A stretch of DNA of 17,237 nt from Petrotoga sp. UBA5851 (lineage in GTDB: Bacteria > Thermotogota > Thermotogae > Petrotogales > Petrotogaceae), in contig DJGH01000016.1 in the NCBI GenBank assembly GCA_002431635.1, forward strand, positions 1-17,237, read 5' to 3'. Shown piece after piece: positions 7,782 to 15,729 of the stretch. The notes under the pieces are model-generated. The model was not told the origin of the DNA. It ran no database searches and worked only from the letters and a program-made list of their open reading frames with translations. The translations under genes were made by a program, and so were the position numbers. Each line of letters begins with the position of its first letter. Positions within the stretch are counted from its first letter, which is position 1.

Positions 7782-8587
7782 ACAAAAACCTCCCTGAGAG
7801 CATCTTTAAGAAGGACATTGCATATATGTTTTCTGTATTCCTGACTGGCTTTTATATCAGAAAAAAACGAAATCTCCTGGCATGCGATCTCCGCTGTTTT
7901 TTCAATTATGCTTTCATTTACTTTTCCACCTGAAATAAACTGCATGGCACTCTTGGCATACTGTGCAACCGAAGGTCTGGCTCCTACGGCTATCCTGCAA
8001 TCCCCATGTTCAGCCGCTACGCTGAGATTAAGCACTGAAAAGTCCTGGCTGGTTTTTCTGAATGACCTGAAAGCGTTTTTTCCTGAGCCTTTTAATATTA
8101 TTATTTTTTCAAGTATTTCCCGGCCTTCCTGCTTTTTTTCAATGAAATCAGAAAGTCTTACGGGATCTTTTTTATAAAGCTTTACCCAGCAGTTTAATGG
8201 CATAAGAACCGTTATAAGATCAGAAAAAGGATATGCCGGATAGATAGTTCCTCCAACACAAGCCATATTTTGAAATGCTATACCTATAATTTCACTCAGA
8301 GCATCCTTTACAGTTTTTAATACAGGAGTGTCAAAGCAATCCGACTGTATTATATCCAGGTATGTTGTCATGGCACCAACTTCAACTCTGTCTTTATGCT
8401 CGTTAATAAATCTTAATCCACATTCTGAAAGATCTATGGCAGTATTTATTTCTTTTGATGTTAGTCTTATAAAAAGACCTCCTGCGATTATTTCATTGTG
8501 CGGAGATGCTTTAAGAGCAGAATACGCTTTATCCAGATTTTCAGGCTTTAGATACTCTTTAATTCTCATCATAGCTCTCATCCCCAT
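7778..8587 (-). CDS. Molybdenum hydroxylase, FAD-binding subunit (YgfM/CoxM-like)
   Basis: Medium subunit that carries FAD and passes electrons to the external acceptor. The 269-residue protein has the PCMH-type FAD fold. AGGLFIRL (35-42) takes the place of the usual AGGTDL loop, and FQNMACVGGTIYPAYPFSDL (105-124) is the second FAD loop, normally ending N-x-ASPxADL. The C-terminal part (about 173-265) is the CO-dehydrogenase flavoprotein C-terminal domain. Both FAD loops deviate from consensus. Start choice is uncertain: the first ATG (8587) has AAGGA upstream and overlaps the preceding gene by 29 bp. In-frame ATGs at 8581, 8572 and 8569 are possible, and the family usually begins close to the EYLKP motif, which favours 8572 or 8569. 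The stop overlaps the [2Fe-2S] gene by 4 bp. Confidence 0.88.
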   Translation of the reverse strand: MGMRAMMRIKEYLKPENLDKAYSALKASPHNEIIAGGLFIRLTSKEINTAIDLSECGLRFINEHKDRVEVGAMTTYLDIIQSDCFDTPVLKTVKDALSEIIGIAFQNMACVGGTIYPAYPFSDLITVLMPLNCWVKLYKKDPVRLSDFIEKKQEGREILEKIIILKGSGKNAFRSFRKTSQDFSVLNLSVAAEHGDCRIAVGARPSVAQYAKSAMQFISGGKVNESIIEKTAEIACQEISFFSDIKASQEYRKHICNVLLKDALREVFV

Positions 8588-9809
8588 AGGTTTCCTTAAA
8601 GTCTAAATACTCTTTAATATCCTGAACATCAGGCTTCAGATGTTCGACAGTTTTGCATGACGATACTGCGGATATATCTTTCAGACCATTTCCGGTAACC
8701 GCAAGGCATACTCTTGAACTCTTTTCTATTCTGTTTTCATGGACAAGTTTTTTAAGAGCCGCATATGAAGCTGCTCCGGCAGGTTCCGAAAATATACCTG
8801 TACTTGAAGCAAGTTCTTTTTGTGCTGAAAGTATTTCATCATCTGTAACAGATATTAAATCACCCTTGGATTTTTTTATATATGTGCAGGCTTTCAGAAA
8901 ATCTCTGGGTTTGCCCACATTTATACTGTCTGCTATGGTCTTGCCGCTGAAATCCACAGGCCAGAAAGGTTCACCTTTTTTGAATGCAAGTTCAAGACTG
9001 TTAGCTCCAGATGCCTGAACACCTATAAGCTGTGGAATTTTTTTTATTATCCCAGCGTTGTAAAAATCAGAGAAACCTTTATAAAATGAGCTTATTACTG
9101 TTCCGTCACCTACGGGTACAACCACTGTATCTGGAGGATCAAACTCTGTCTGGACACATATCTCCATGGCCGCTGTTTTTTTACCTTCGATAAGGTACGG
9201 ATTTACAGCAGAGTTCCGGCAGTACCAGTTTTTTTCTTCGCCTATCTTCATAGAAAGATCAAAAGCAGTATCGTAATCAGAATCAATTGCAAGAATCATT
9301 GCATTATATACCATAAGCTGGGCAATTTTTGCGGCCGGAGCTTTGCTTGGAATAAAAATATACGCTTTTAATCCGGCAGCAGCGCTTAATCCGGCAAGAG
9401 ATGCTGCTGCATTTCCGGTCGAAGCACAGTAGATGCTTGAATAGTTTTTTTCTACCGCTCTGTTTACAGCAATAACTGTGGCTCTGTCTTTAAATGAGGC
9501 TGTAGGAGTTGTACCGTCGTACTTTATCTGTACTTCTTTCACACCTGAAAGATTTTCAAAGCGGTACAGCGGTGTGGTACCTATCTTCAGATTAACTCTG
9601 AAACTTTTAGCACTTACAGGCAACAGTGCTTCAAACTGCCATATATCTGAGCAACTATCAAAATCACTCTTTTTTATTGAGATATTGTCAAAATCATATA
9701 ATGTTTCAAGTGTTCCAAGCCTTGTGCCGCATTGCGGACACGTGTACTCTACATCGTTTTCTTCATATAGCCTTGAACAGTTCATACATCGGAATCTGAA
9801 TTTTTTCAT
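8559..9809 (-). CDS. Threonine-synthase-like PLP enzyme (fold type II) with N-terminal zinc ribbon
   Basis: The 416-residue protein opens with a zinc-ribbon (C8, C11, C24, C27), followed by a fold-type II PLP core. PLP lysine is K107 in TASFKDR (103-109). CASTGNAAAS (128-137) is the cofactor/substrate loop, VPVGDGTV (231-238) the phosphate-binding glycine loop, and VTGNGLKD (371-378) matches the threonine synthase C-terminal VTGHGLKD. The family eliminates or replaces phosphate on O-phosphohomoserine, but the position between purine-catabolic genes argues for a related elimination on a diamino or ureido acid (inference). The frame stays open to 9941, but that start lies inside the upstream flavoprotein gene. 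ATG 9809 is preferred: it follows that gene's TAA by 2 bp, has GGGAG 10 bases upstream, and the zinc ribbon begins right after it. A housekeeping ThrC cannot be fully excluded. Confidence 0.88.
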   Translation of the reverse strand: MKKFRFRCMNCSRLYEENDVEYTCPQCGTRLGTLETLYDFDNISIKKSDFDSCSDIWQFEALLPVSAKSFRVNLKIGTTPLYRFENLSGVKEVQIKYDGTTPTASFKDRATVIAVNRAVEKNYSSIYCASTGNAAASLAGLSAAAGLKAYIFIPSKAPAAKIAQLMVYNAMILAIDSDYDTAFDLSMKIGEEKNWYCRNSAVNPYLIEGKKTAAMEICVQTEFDPPDTVVVPVGDGTVISSFYKGFSDFYNAGIIKKIPQLIGVQASGANSLELAFKKGEPFWPVDFSGKTIADSINVGKPRDFLKACTYIKKSKGDLISVTDDEILSAQKELASSTGIFSEPAGAASYAALKKLVHENRIEKSSRVCLAVTGNGLKDISAVSSCKTVEHLKPDVQDIKEYLDFKETYGDESYDEN

Positions 9810-9811
9810 TT

Positions 9812-10894
9812 TTACCACACTCCCGTTATGGCCTTTACTGGACATCTTGACTGACAGAGTCCGCAGCCAAAGCATCTGTCTTTGTCTATACTTACGCTGT
9901 CCATAACTTTTATTGCAAAGTAAGGACAGACTCTTTCGCACAATCTACATAGAGTACAGCGTTTGACATCAACTAGCGGATATTGGGGAAGGTATTTCGG
10001 TGAAAATGGCTCAACAGAAGTCTTCAAAAGATCTCTGATGCTGTCAAAACCATTTTCTGTCAGTGCCGGTTCAAGAGCAGATATGATTTTGCCAAAGATA
10101 TCTTTTCCGTTAACAAGCGCACCCGAGAGAACTTGCACTGCCTTAGCTCCGCAAAGCATAAATTCAAGAACATCTGATGCATTGCTTATACCGCCTGTTC
10201 CGACTATATCAAAATCCTCTACACTTTGGCTTACAGTTCTTATCATTGCAAGGGAAAGGGATTTTAAAATATTTCCTGATGCCCAGACCTGACCTTTTTC
10301 ATTTCCCAAAAGCAGCTTTCTGTTTTTAAGATCTACTTTTAGTGAAGGTCCCAGAGAGTTCATAATTACTATGCCGTTGGCTCCGTTTTTTTTAGCGGTC
10401 TTTGCAAACATTACCGGATCTGGAGTATGTGGACTCATTTTCATTAAAAATGGTTTTTTTGTAGCTTTTCTTATTGTCCGTACAGTTTTTTCAATAACCG
10501 TCATCTCTGTTGAGCAGTAATGAGTGGAAATTTCAAAAATATCTGCATACTCTTCAAATTGCGGAATCAGAAATTCAAGTTCTTCCTCTGAATAGCCCAG
10601 ACTGACTATTAAAGGTACACTCAATTTGTTTCCGATATTAGGCAGAAACTCTTCCTTCCATTTTTTGTAGTCGTATTCCGACCAGAGCTCGCAGTTAAAA
10701 ACAGTATCTTTTTCATTTATAATACAAGGTCTTGGCACAACAGCTGCTTTGACGGATATAGTCTTGGTTACTACCGCTCCGACTTTCTGCGAATCAAGAA
10801 AAAGAAGTTTTTCATCGTCACCGCTGAGCGGTCCCGAAGCCGGCATTACCGGATTTTTTAGTTCAATTCCGCATAATGTGGTTTTTATATCCAT
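9812..10894 (-). CDS. PreA/dihydroorotate-dehydrogenase-like flavoprotein with C-terminal 2x[4Fe-4S] ferredoxin domain
   Basis: The 360 residues form a TIM-barrel FMN domain of the DHOD/dihydropyrimidine dehydrogenase type (about 1-290). FMN-contact elements include VVTKTI (41-46), LMKMSPHT (150-157) and GTGGIS (232-237). A ferredoxin domain follows, with C313/316/319/323 and C341/344/347/351, enough for two [4Fe-4S] clusters. Layout is like PreA, which reduces the C5-C6 double bond of uracil/thymine with PreT. The active-site loop is changed: family members have N-x-S-C-P-N, while this protein has EISTHYCSTE (121-130). The substrate is therefore probably not a simple pyrimidine or dihydroorotate. 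In this operon it occupies the slot that the larger YgfK fills in E. coli. A role in reducing the purine ring or a ring-opened product is attractive but inferred. An AGGAGG site (10900-10905) overlaps the ssnA stop. Confidence 0.88.
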   Translation of the reverse strand: MDIKTTLCGIELKNPVMPASGPLSGDDEKLLFLDSQKVGAVVTKTISVKAAVVPRPCIINEKDTVFNCELWSEYDYKKWKEEFLPNIGNKLSVPLIVSLGYSEEELEFLIPQFEEYADIFEISTHYCSTEMTVIEKTVRTIRKATKKPFLMKMSPHTPDPVMFAKTAKKNGANGIVIMNSLGPSLKVDLKNRKLLLGNEKGQVWASGNILKSLSLAMIRTVSQSVEDFDIVGTGGISNASDVLEFMLCGAKAVQVLSGALVNGKDIFGKIISALEPALTENGFDSIRDLLKTSVEPFSPKYLPQYPLVDVKRCTLCRLCERVCPYFAIKVMDSVSIDKDRCFGCGLCQSRCPVKAITGVW

Positions 10895-10903
10895 TTGTGC
10901 CTC

Positions 10904-12181
10904 CTATAATGAGTCCCATACTTTTTGGGCTATAATTACAGAGTTTCTGTTTATTTGAGCCTCGTCGGCTCTCAGTCTGTTGTTTTTCATAAGAAACTCT
11001 CCGGCAACAACAACAGCTGTAGGGCGAAATGAATCAAAGATTCCGTTAGAAATATGTGAAAAAACATTCCCATGGTTAAGAGGAGTAAACGGAAAATACG
11101 GTAAAACAAGCATATCAGCTTCATATCCGCAGCTTATCTTTCCGAGTTTTATACCTAGAAGTTTTGAAGCCAGAGTATAAGAATTTTCTATCATCTTTTT
11201 CAATTCATCATTTCCAAAACCGACAGGACTACCTGTTCTGTATCTCATCAGAAAAAGAAAGGTTTGATACTCTTTGGCCATATTAAACCCAAGTCCGTCA
11301 TTTCCTAGGACACAGTTGGATTTTAAAGCTGAAAGAGTATTCCAGTCTGCTATACCCACTGCATTATTCAAATTAGAGGATGGGTTAAGCGCTGCAAAAC
11401 AATTATTTTTCGCAATAAGCATGCTTTCCATGGGACTTATATATAGACAATGCGCTAAAATTGAGTTTTCATTGAGAATCCCGTAGTCACTGAACCTTTT
11501 CACTATGCTTTTGGAATATTTCTTATAGCAGTCTTTCTGGTCATCTATACTTTCGGCAACATGGACATGTACCGGAAACTTTGCGCCAGCTGATGATATT
11601 TTTTTCATGGTATCATCGGACAACGTCATGCTGGCATGCATACCGAACATACCGGCGCTTTTGCCATCTTTATACCCAAGAAAGGATAAATTTTCTGCAA
11701 TTGCTTCATCTACATCGAACCTGTCACTTGTCTCAAAACAAAAGACCCCTCTCATACCTAAATCATCGCATACACCTTTTTTGATAAGGGCAAGAGAACC
11801 GTGGGAATTTTTGGAGGCATGATGATCGATAATAGTCGTAACACCGTTCTTTATGTACTCTATCCCGGAGCTTAAGGCAGAACCGTATATTGCTTCGCCG
11901 GTAAGGGCACTGTCAAGCCTCCACCATAGCTGCTGTAGTATATCCATAAAATTCTCGGGATGAAAGGGTATGGTCATTCCCCTTGCAAACGCTGAATAGA
12001 GGTGAGTATGACAGTTCACCAAACCAGGTATTACTAGAGCGCCTCCAACATCCGTTATTTCATCGGCACCGTTGAAGCCCTTCATTGAACCTACTTCGGT
12101 TATTTTATCTTCAAATTTTATATAGCTGTCTTCAGAGTAACTGCTGTAATCGTAAACATTTGCGTTTATTATAGCCTTCAT
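10904..12181 (-). CDS. ssnA: SsnA-type amidohydrolase (putative aminohydrolase)
   Basis: A 425-residue metal-dependent amidohydrolase of the guanine deaminase/chlorohydrolase type. Metal ligands are visible as H58 and H60 (NCHTH, 57-60), H205 and H207 (HVHVAES), H244 (AHCLYIS) and D295 (GNDG). The segment WWRLDSALTGEAIY (86-99) and IIDHHAS (117-123) are highly characteristic of SsnA, and length is close to E. coli SsnA (442). SsnA homologues co-occur with YgeY, YgeW and molybdenum hydroxylases; the substrate is not established by sequence. Deamination or ring opening of a purine-derived intermediate is likely. Translation is coupled to the hydantoinase gene by an ATGA overlap. The Shine-Dalgarno-like AAGGAATGAG sits in the end of the upstream frame. 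Confidence 0.93.
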   Translation of the reverse strand: MKAIINANVYDYSSYSEDSYIKFEDKITEVGSMKGFNGADEITDVGGALVIPGLVNCHTHLYSAFARGMTIPFHPENFMDILQQLWWRLDSALTGEAIYGSALSSGIEYIKNGVTTIIDHHASKNSHGSLALIKKGVCDDLGMRGVFCFETSDRFDVDEAIAENLSFLGYKDGKSAGMFGMHASMTLSDDTMKKISSAGAKFPVHVHVAESIDDQKDCYKKYSKSIVKRFSDYGILNENSILAHCLYISPMESMLIAKNNCFAALNPSSNLNNAVGIADWNTLSALKSNCVLGNDGLGFNMAKEYQTFLFLMRYRTGSPVGFGNDELKKMIENSYTLASKLLGIKLGKISCGYEADMLVLPYFPFTPLNHGNVFSHISNGIFDSFRPTAVVVAGEFLMKNNRLRADEAQINRNSVIIAQKVWDSL

Positions 12182-13494
12182 TCATGCTCATTCCTTTTCA
12201 CAAAATGTCCGTTTCCTCTTTTGCCCATAAAAATACCGTTTTTCACCGCAAACTTTCCTCTGCATATGGTAGACTCAACTGCCCCTTTTACAGTTATGCC
12301 TTTATATATATTGTAGTCAGAGCCGCTGTGGTTTTCTTTTATAGTATGTTCTTTATTAGGGTCAAATATTACGATATCTGCATCCGAAGACGGAAAAATT
12401 GTTCCTTTCTGTGGAAAAAGTCCGAAAATTCTGGCAGGATTGATTGTAAACTTGTCAATCACTTTTTTTCCAAGAATATTGTACATTACCTCAAAAGAAT
12501 GCTCTACTCCGCCTACACCCATTGGTATTTCAGAAACATACTTCTGATTTTTTTCTGCTGCTCTGAAAGGGCAATGATCTGTCCCTATTACAGATATGGC
12601 GTCAAAGTTTTCCCACAGCAGTGAACGTTGTTTTTTAGGCTTAAGCGGCGGTGTCATCGTGAAAAGAAAACCGTTTTCCATACTGTATACATTGCTGTCA
12701 AACATGAAGTAGTGGGGGGCGCTTTCAAGGATTATACTTTTACTCAAAAGTTTACAGTACTTTTCTTTAAGTATCTGTATTATTTCTCCACATCCGGTAT
12801 GTACGATGTAAAGATTTCCGTCATGGTACTCGTTCATCTGAGCCAGCTTTATAACCTCAGTTGTTTCACACAGACAGTTTCTAGACTCGTAAAGGTCTTT
12901 AACTTCAATATCCTGATCCTTCCTTATAAGTGAATCATTTTCTGCATGAACCATAAGAAGGATCTTTTGCTTGCGTGAAAAACTCATGATTTCATCAATA
13001 ACATAATCCTGGCACATTCTGTCACTTTGGCTGTATGTTGTAAATACTTTCACGGAGGGAATACCATAATTTTTTATTTTTTTTAGCACTTTGGATATAT
13101 CGCCTCTGAAATTGCCAAGACATGAATGAAATGAGTAATCTATCACACTGTCGCTGGCCAGATTCATACGGTTCTCAAAGTACGGATCAAGCTCTCTGTC
13201 CTGTCTTATTGGGTCAAGAAAATCTATAAAGGTTGTTATCCCTCCGAAAGCAGCACTTATAGAACCTGAAAAAAATGTATCAGCACTCATTCCCTTTTCT
13301 GTATTAAGCGAAAAATGAACATGAGGATCTATAAAGCCCGGAAGAACAAGTTTATTATATGCGTCGTAAACCTCTGCAGCTCTCATTAGTTCTTCACCTA
13401 TGAAGGCAATTCTTCCGTTTTTAATATAAACATTCGTGTTGACAAACTCCCCGCTAAAATAGACATCTCCGTTTAAAATGGCAAGATCATACAT
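12178..13494 (-). CDS. hyuA: Dihydropyrimidinase / hydantoinase-family cyclic amidohydrolase
   Basis: This 438-residue enzyme opens cyclic amides (dihydropyrimidine, hydantoin or allantoin-like rings) at a binuclear metal site. Ligands are H58 and H60 in DPHVH (57-60 region), K149 in VKVFTTYS as the carboxylated lysine, H183 (MVHAEN), H232 (IVHTG) and D306 (GTDHCPF). The set is complete, so it should be catalytic. Start ATG 13494 has AAGGGG upstream and follows the ygeW stop by 14 bp. It overlaps ssnA by 4 bp. In the E. coli locus the same slot is held by hyuA (phenylhydantoinase). In a purine pathway the natural substrate would be a ring such as a reduced urate or hydantoin intermediate (inference). 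Dihydropyrimidinase proper or allantoinase are alternatives from sequence alone. Confidence 0.93.
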   Translation of the reverse strand: MYDLAILNGDVYFSGEFVNTNVYIKNGRIAFIGEELMRAAEVYDAYNKLVLPGFIDPHVHFSLNTEKGMSADTFFSGSISAAFGGITTFIDFLDPIRQDRELDPYFENRMNLASDSVIDYSFHSCLGNFRGDISKVLKKIKNYGIPSVKVFTTYSQSDRMCQDYVIDEIMSFSRKQKILLMVHAENDSLIRKDQDIEVKDLYESRNCLCETTEVIKLAQMNEYHDGNLYIVHTGCGEIIQILKEKYCKLLSKSIILESAPHYFMFDSNVYSMENGFLFTMTPPLKPKKQRSLLWENFDAISVIGTDHCPFRAAEKNQKYVSEIPMGVGGVEHSFEVMYNILGKKVIDKFTINPARIFGLFPQKGTIFPSSDADIVIFDPNKEHTIKENHSGSDYNIYKGITVKGAVESTICRGKFAVKNGIFMGKRGNGHFVKRNEHE

Positions 13495-13508
13495 GAATGC
13501 ATCCCCTT

Positions 13509-14498
13509 TCAGTATCTTCCGCCCATAAGAAGGGTCATGACTGCCTTGGCTGTATGAAGTCTGTTTTCAGCTTCATCGTAAACTATCGACCTTGGCCCGT
13601 CTATCACCGAATCTGTTACCTCGTTACCCCTATCCGCAGGGAGAGCATGCATATAAACACCTGATCTGTCCATGAGTTCCATTTTATCCTGCGTACATAT
13701 CCAATTCTTATACTTCTCCTGTTCTTTTCTAATAGCTACGGGATCTTGTGAAATAAAAAATCCCCCCCAGTTCTTAGGAAAAACAATATGTGCACCTTCA
13801 AAAGCTTCATCCATGGATTCAGTAAATGTTATCTTACAATTGTTTTCATAAGCATTTTTATTAGCCTGCTCTACAATATCAGGCATAAGATCAAATCCTT
13901 TGGGAGCGGCTACTGTTATGTCCATTGCATATCTTGTAAAAAGAAGTATCTGTGACTGTGGAACAGAAAGAGGCTTAAGGTGTGATTCTGCATAAGCCCA
14001 GCTTATACCGACCTTAAGACCTCTAAGATTATTCCCGAATCTTTCCTGAATGGTCATAAGATCTGCAAGAGCCTGAAAAGGATGGTATACATCATCCTGA
14101 AGATTCATAACCGGGGCTTTGGAATGATCGGCTATATTTCTTATATATCTGTTACCCTGCCCGAATGCACAGTGCCTTATTCCGATAGCATCACCAAAAC
14201 GGGATAGGATAATTCCTGTATCTTTTGGCGATTCTCCGTGAGAGAGCTGCATCTTGTCGGGTGAAAGGTATATTCCGTTTCCTCCAAGCTGGGCTATACC
14301 TGCCTCCATACTGTTCCGCGTTCTTGTTGATTGGTCGAAAAAGATGAGAAACAGAGTTTTGTACAAAAGATAAGGAGTAAGTTCTGAAAAAGCAAACTTT
14401 CTTTTTAGATCTTTGGAAAGTTCAAGCATTATATCTATTTCTTCCCTTGTATAATCCTGCGTATCTATAAAGTGCCTGCCACGGAAAAAAGTCGACAT
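13509..14498 (-). CDS. ygeW: YgeW-type (knotted) carbamoyltransferase
   Basis: A 329-residue member of the aspartate/ornithine carbamoyltransferase superfamily. The carbamoyl phosphate motif is QSTRTRNS (56-63). YHPFQALADL (138-147) is the second conserved loop. FPKNWGGFF is a YgeW-like substrate loop, and HALPADRG with EVTD near the C-terminus completes the fold. In catabolic operons such enzymes run in reverse, phosphorolysing a ureido compound to carbamoyl phosphate and an amine; which amine is unknown. The frame is open to 14570, but that start overlaps ygeY. ATG 14498 is chosen because GAGGAGG (14504-14510) lies five bases upstream and the conserved region begins directly. E. coli YgeW is longer (about 396). 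No carbamate kinase is in the window to use the product. Confidence 0.93.
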   Translation of the reverse strand: MSTFFRGRHFIDTQDYTREEIDIMLELSKDLKRKFAFSELTPYLLYKTLFLIFFDQSTRTRNSMEAGIAQLGGNGIYLSPDKMQLSHGESPKDTGIILSRFGDAIGIRHCAFGQGNRYIRNIADHSKAPVMNLQDDVYHPFQALADLMTIQERFGNNLRGLKVGISWAYAESHLKPLSVPQSQILLFTRYAMDITVAAPKGFDLMPDIVEQANKNAYENNCKITFTESMDEAFEGAHIVFPKNWGGFFISQDPVAIRKEQEKYKNWICTQDKMELMDRSGVYMHALPADRGNEVTDSVIDGPRSIVYDEAENRLHTAKAVMTLLMGGRY

Positions 14499-14503
14499 TT
14501 CAA

Positions 14504-14510
14504 CCTCCTC
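14504..14510 (-). promoter_or_regulatory. Ribosome binding site that fixes the ygeW start
   Basis: On the minus strand this reads GAGGAGG, five bases before ATG 14498. It lies in the 20-bp gap between ygeY and ygeW. It is the best reason to reject the upstream in-frame ATG at 14570, which would place 24 extra residues across the ygeY stop. Confidence 0.8.
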
Positions 14511-14518
14511 TGCTCCCT

Positions 14519-15718
14519 CTAGGTTATGAATTTCATGCACGCCATTGGAAAAGATGCGTAAAAAGCACATGCCTTAACCAGATGATCAATCTCTACCCTC
14601 TCGTCAGGAGCATGTGCATACTTCTCTTCTCCAGGTCCGAATCCGATGGTTGGAATATTGTATACACCGGCGGTAACTGTACCGTTAGTACTGAATGTCC
14701 ATTTGTCTATAACCGGCTGCGTACCAAAAAGTTCTGTGTATGTATGAACTGCGGCCTTTACCGCCATGCTTTGCTCAGAAATAACCCAGCTCGGAAAGAA
14801 TTTTTCCACCGGGTATACCTGCGAGGTGTACGATGGCTTTTCATATGTAAGCTCAATTATTTTTGCACTATCAACTCCCGCTCTTGCAATGGCCTGTCTG
14901 ATCTGTCCAAATATTTTTTCCTTGGAATCTGAAGGTATAATCCTTCTGTCAAGCTGTATTTCACAGCTGTCTGGCACAGCATTTGCTGAAGGTGAGGTAA
15001 AAAAAATCTGTGATACAACTATGGTTCCTTTGCCAAGGAACTCATCTTCTTCAAGGCATTCATTTAACTTCTCAATCTCGTTTATAATTTTTGCCATTTT
15101 GTATATGGCGTTTTGTCCTCTTTGTGGAGCGCTGGCATGTGCACTCACCCCGCTGGTTCTGATTCTGAACTCCAATCTTCCCCTGTGTCCTCTGTAAATA
15201 TTAAGTGAAGTCGGTTCTGTTATCAAAACAATATCAGGTTTTATGCCGTCCTTTTCTATTATGTATCTCCAGCACATCCCGTCACAGTCTTCTTCCATAA
15301 CAGTGGCCGTCACATATAAAGTAAAATCACCGCAGAGATCCAATTCTTTAATTATCTTTGCGGCGTAGACCGCACTGCATATACCACCTTTCTGATCACT
15401 TGCACCCCTTCCGTAGATGTACCCTCCGTCACGAAAGCCTTCGAATACGGGCTTGGTCCATAAAGACACATCCCCTTCTTCGACTGTATCAATATGCGCA
15501 TCTATTGCTATTTTGGTCTTCCCGTTGCCGATTCTTCCTATCACATTTCCCAGACCGTCTTTATAAACTTCATCAAACCCATTCTGATTCATCTGTGCGC
15601 AAATCAGATCTGTAACCTCTTTCTCTTCTGAAGAAAAACTCCTGGCTCTTATCAGTCTCTGCATAAAACTGGTTATAAGGGGTTCCAACTCTTTTGCTCT
15701 TTGCATCACAGGATTCAT
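14519..15718 (-). CDS. ygeY: YgeY-type M20 family metallohydrolase (ArgE/DapE-like)
   Basis: A 399-residue M20 peptidase-family enzyme, near the size of E. coli YgeY (about 403). Active-site features are H75 and D77 in DAHIDTV, D108 in GRGASDQKGG, catalytic base E142 with E143 in MEEDCDG, E168 in TEPT, and a C-terminal histidine in KYAHAPDE. All metal ligands appear intact. The family removes acyl, carbamoyl or amino-acyl groups from amino-acid-like substrates. In this context it would cleave a linear amide or ureido intermediate after ring opening (inference). AGGAGG lies close to the ATG in the 11-bp gap after the upstream PLP gene. There is no signal peptide, so it acts in the cytoplasm. 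Confidence 0.93.
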   Translation of the reverse strand: MNPVMQRAKELEPLITSFMQRLIRARSFSSEEKEVTDLICAQMNQNGFDEVYKDGLGNVIGRIGNGKTKIAIDAHIDTVEEGDVSLWTKPVFEGFRDGGYIYGRGASDQKGGICSAVYAAKIIKELDLCGDFTLYVTATVMEEDCDGMCWRYIIEKDGIKPDIVLITEPTSLNIYRGHRGRLEFRIRTSGVSAHASAPQRGQNAIYKMAKIINEIEKLNECLEEDEFLGKGTIVVSQIFFTSPSANAVPDSCEIQLDRRIIPSDSKEKIFGQIRQAIARAGVDSAKIIELTYEKPSYTSQVYPVEKFFPSWVISEQSMAVKAAVHTYTELFGTQPVIDKWTFSTNGTVTAGVYNIPTIGFGPGEEKYAHAPDERVEIDHLVKACAFYASFPMACMKFIT

Positions 15719-15729
15719 CTTACTCCTCC

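Noticed and set aside
9810..9941. Longer N-terminus (44 residues) for the threonine-synthase-like gene
   Set aside because: It lies entirely inside the ferredoxin-domain coding region of the upstream flavoprotein gene. ATG 9809 directly follows that gene's stop and precedes the zinc ribbon.
9812..10894. Calling the flavoprotein pyrD or preA
   Set aside because: The N-x-S-C-P-N active-site loop is absent and no PyrK or PreT partner is present, so the substrate is unlikely to be dihydroorotate or uracil.
14499..14570. Longer N-terminus (24 residues) for YgeW
   Set aside because: It crosses the ygeY stop and lacks a good ribosome site; ATG 14498 has GAGGAGG five bases upstream.
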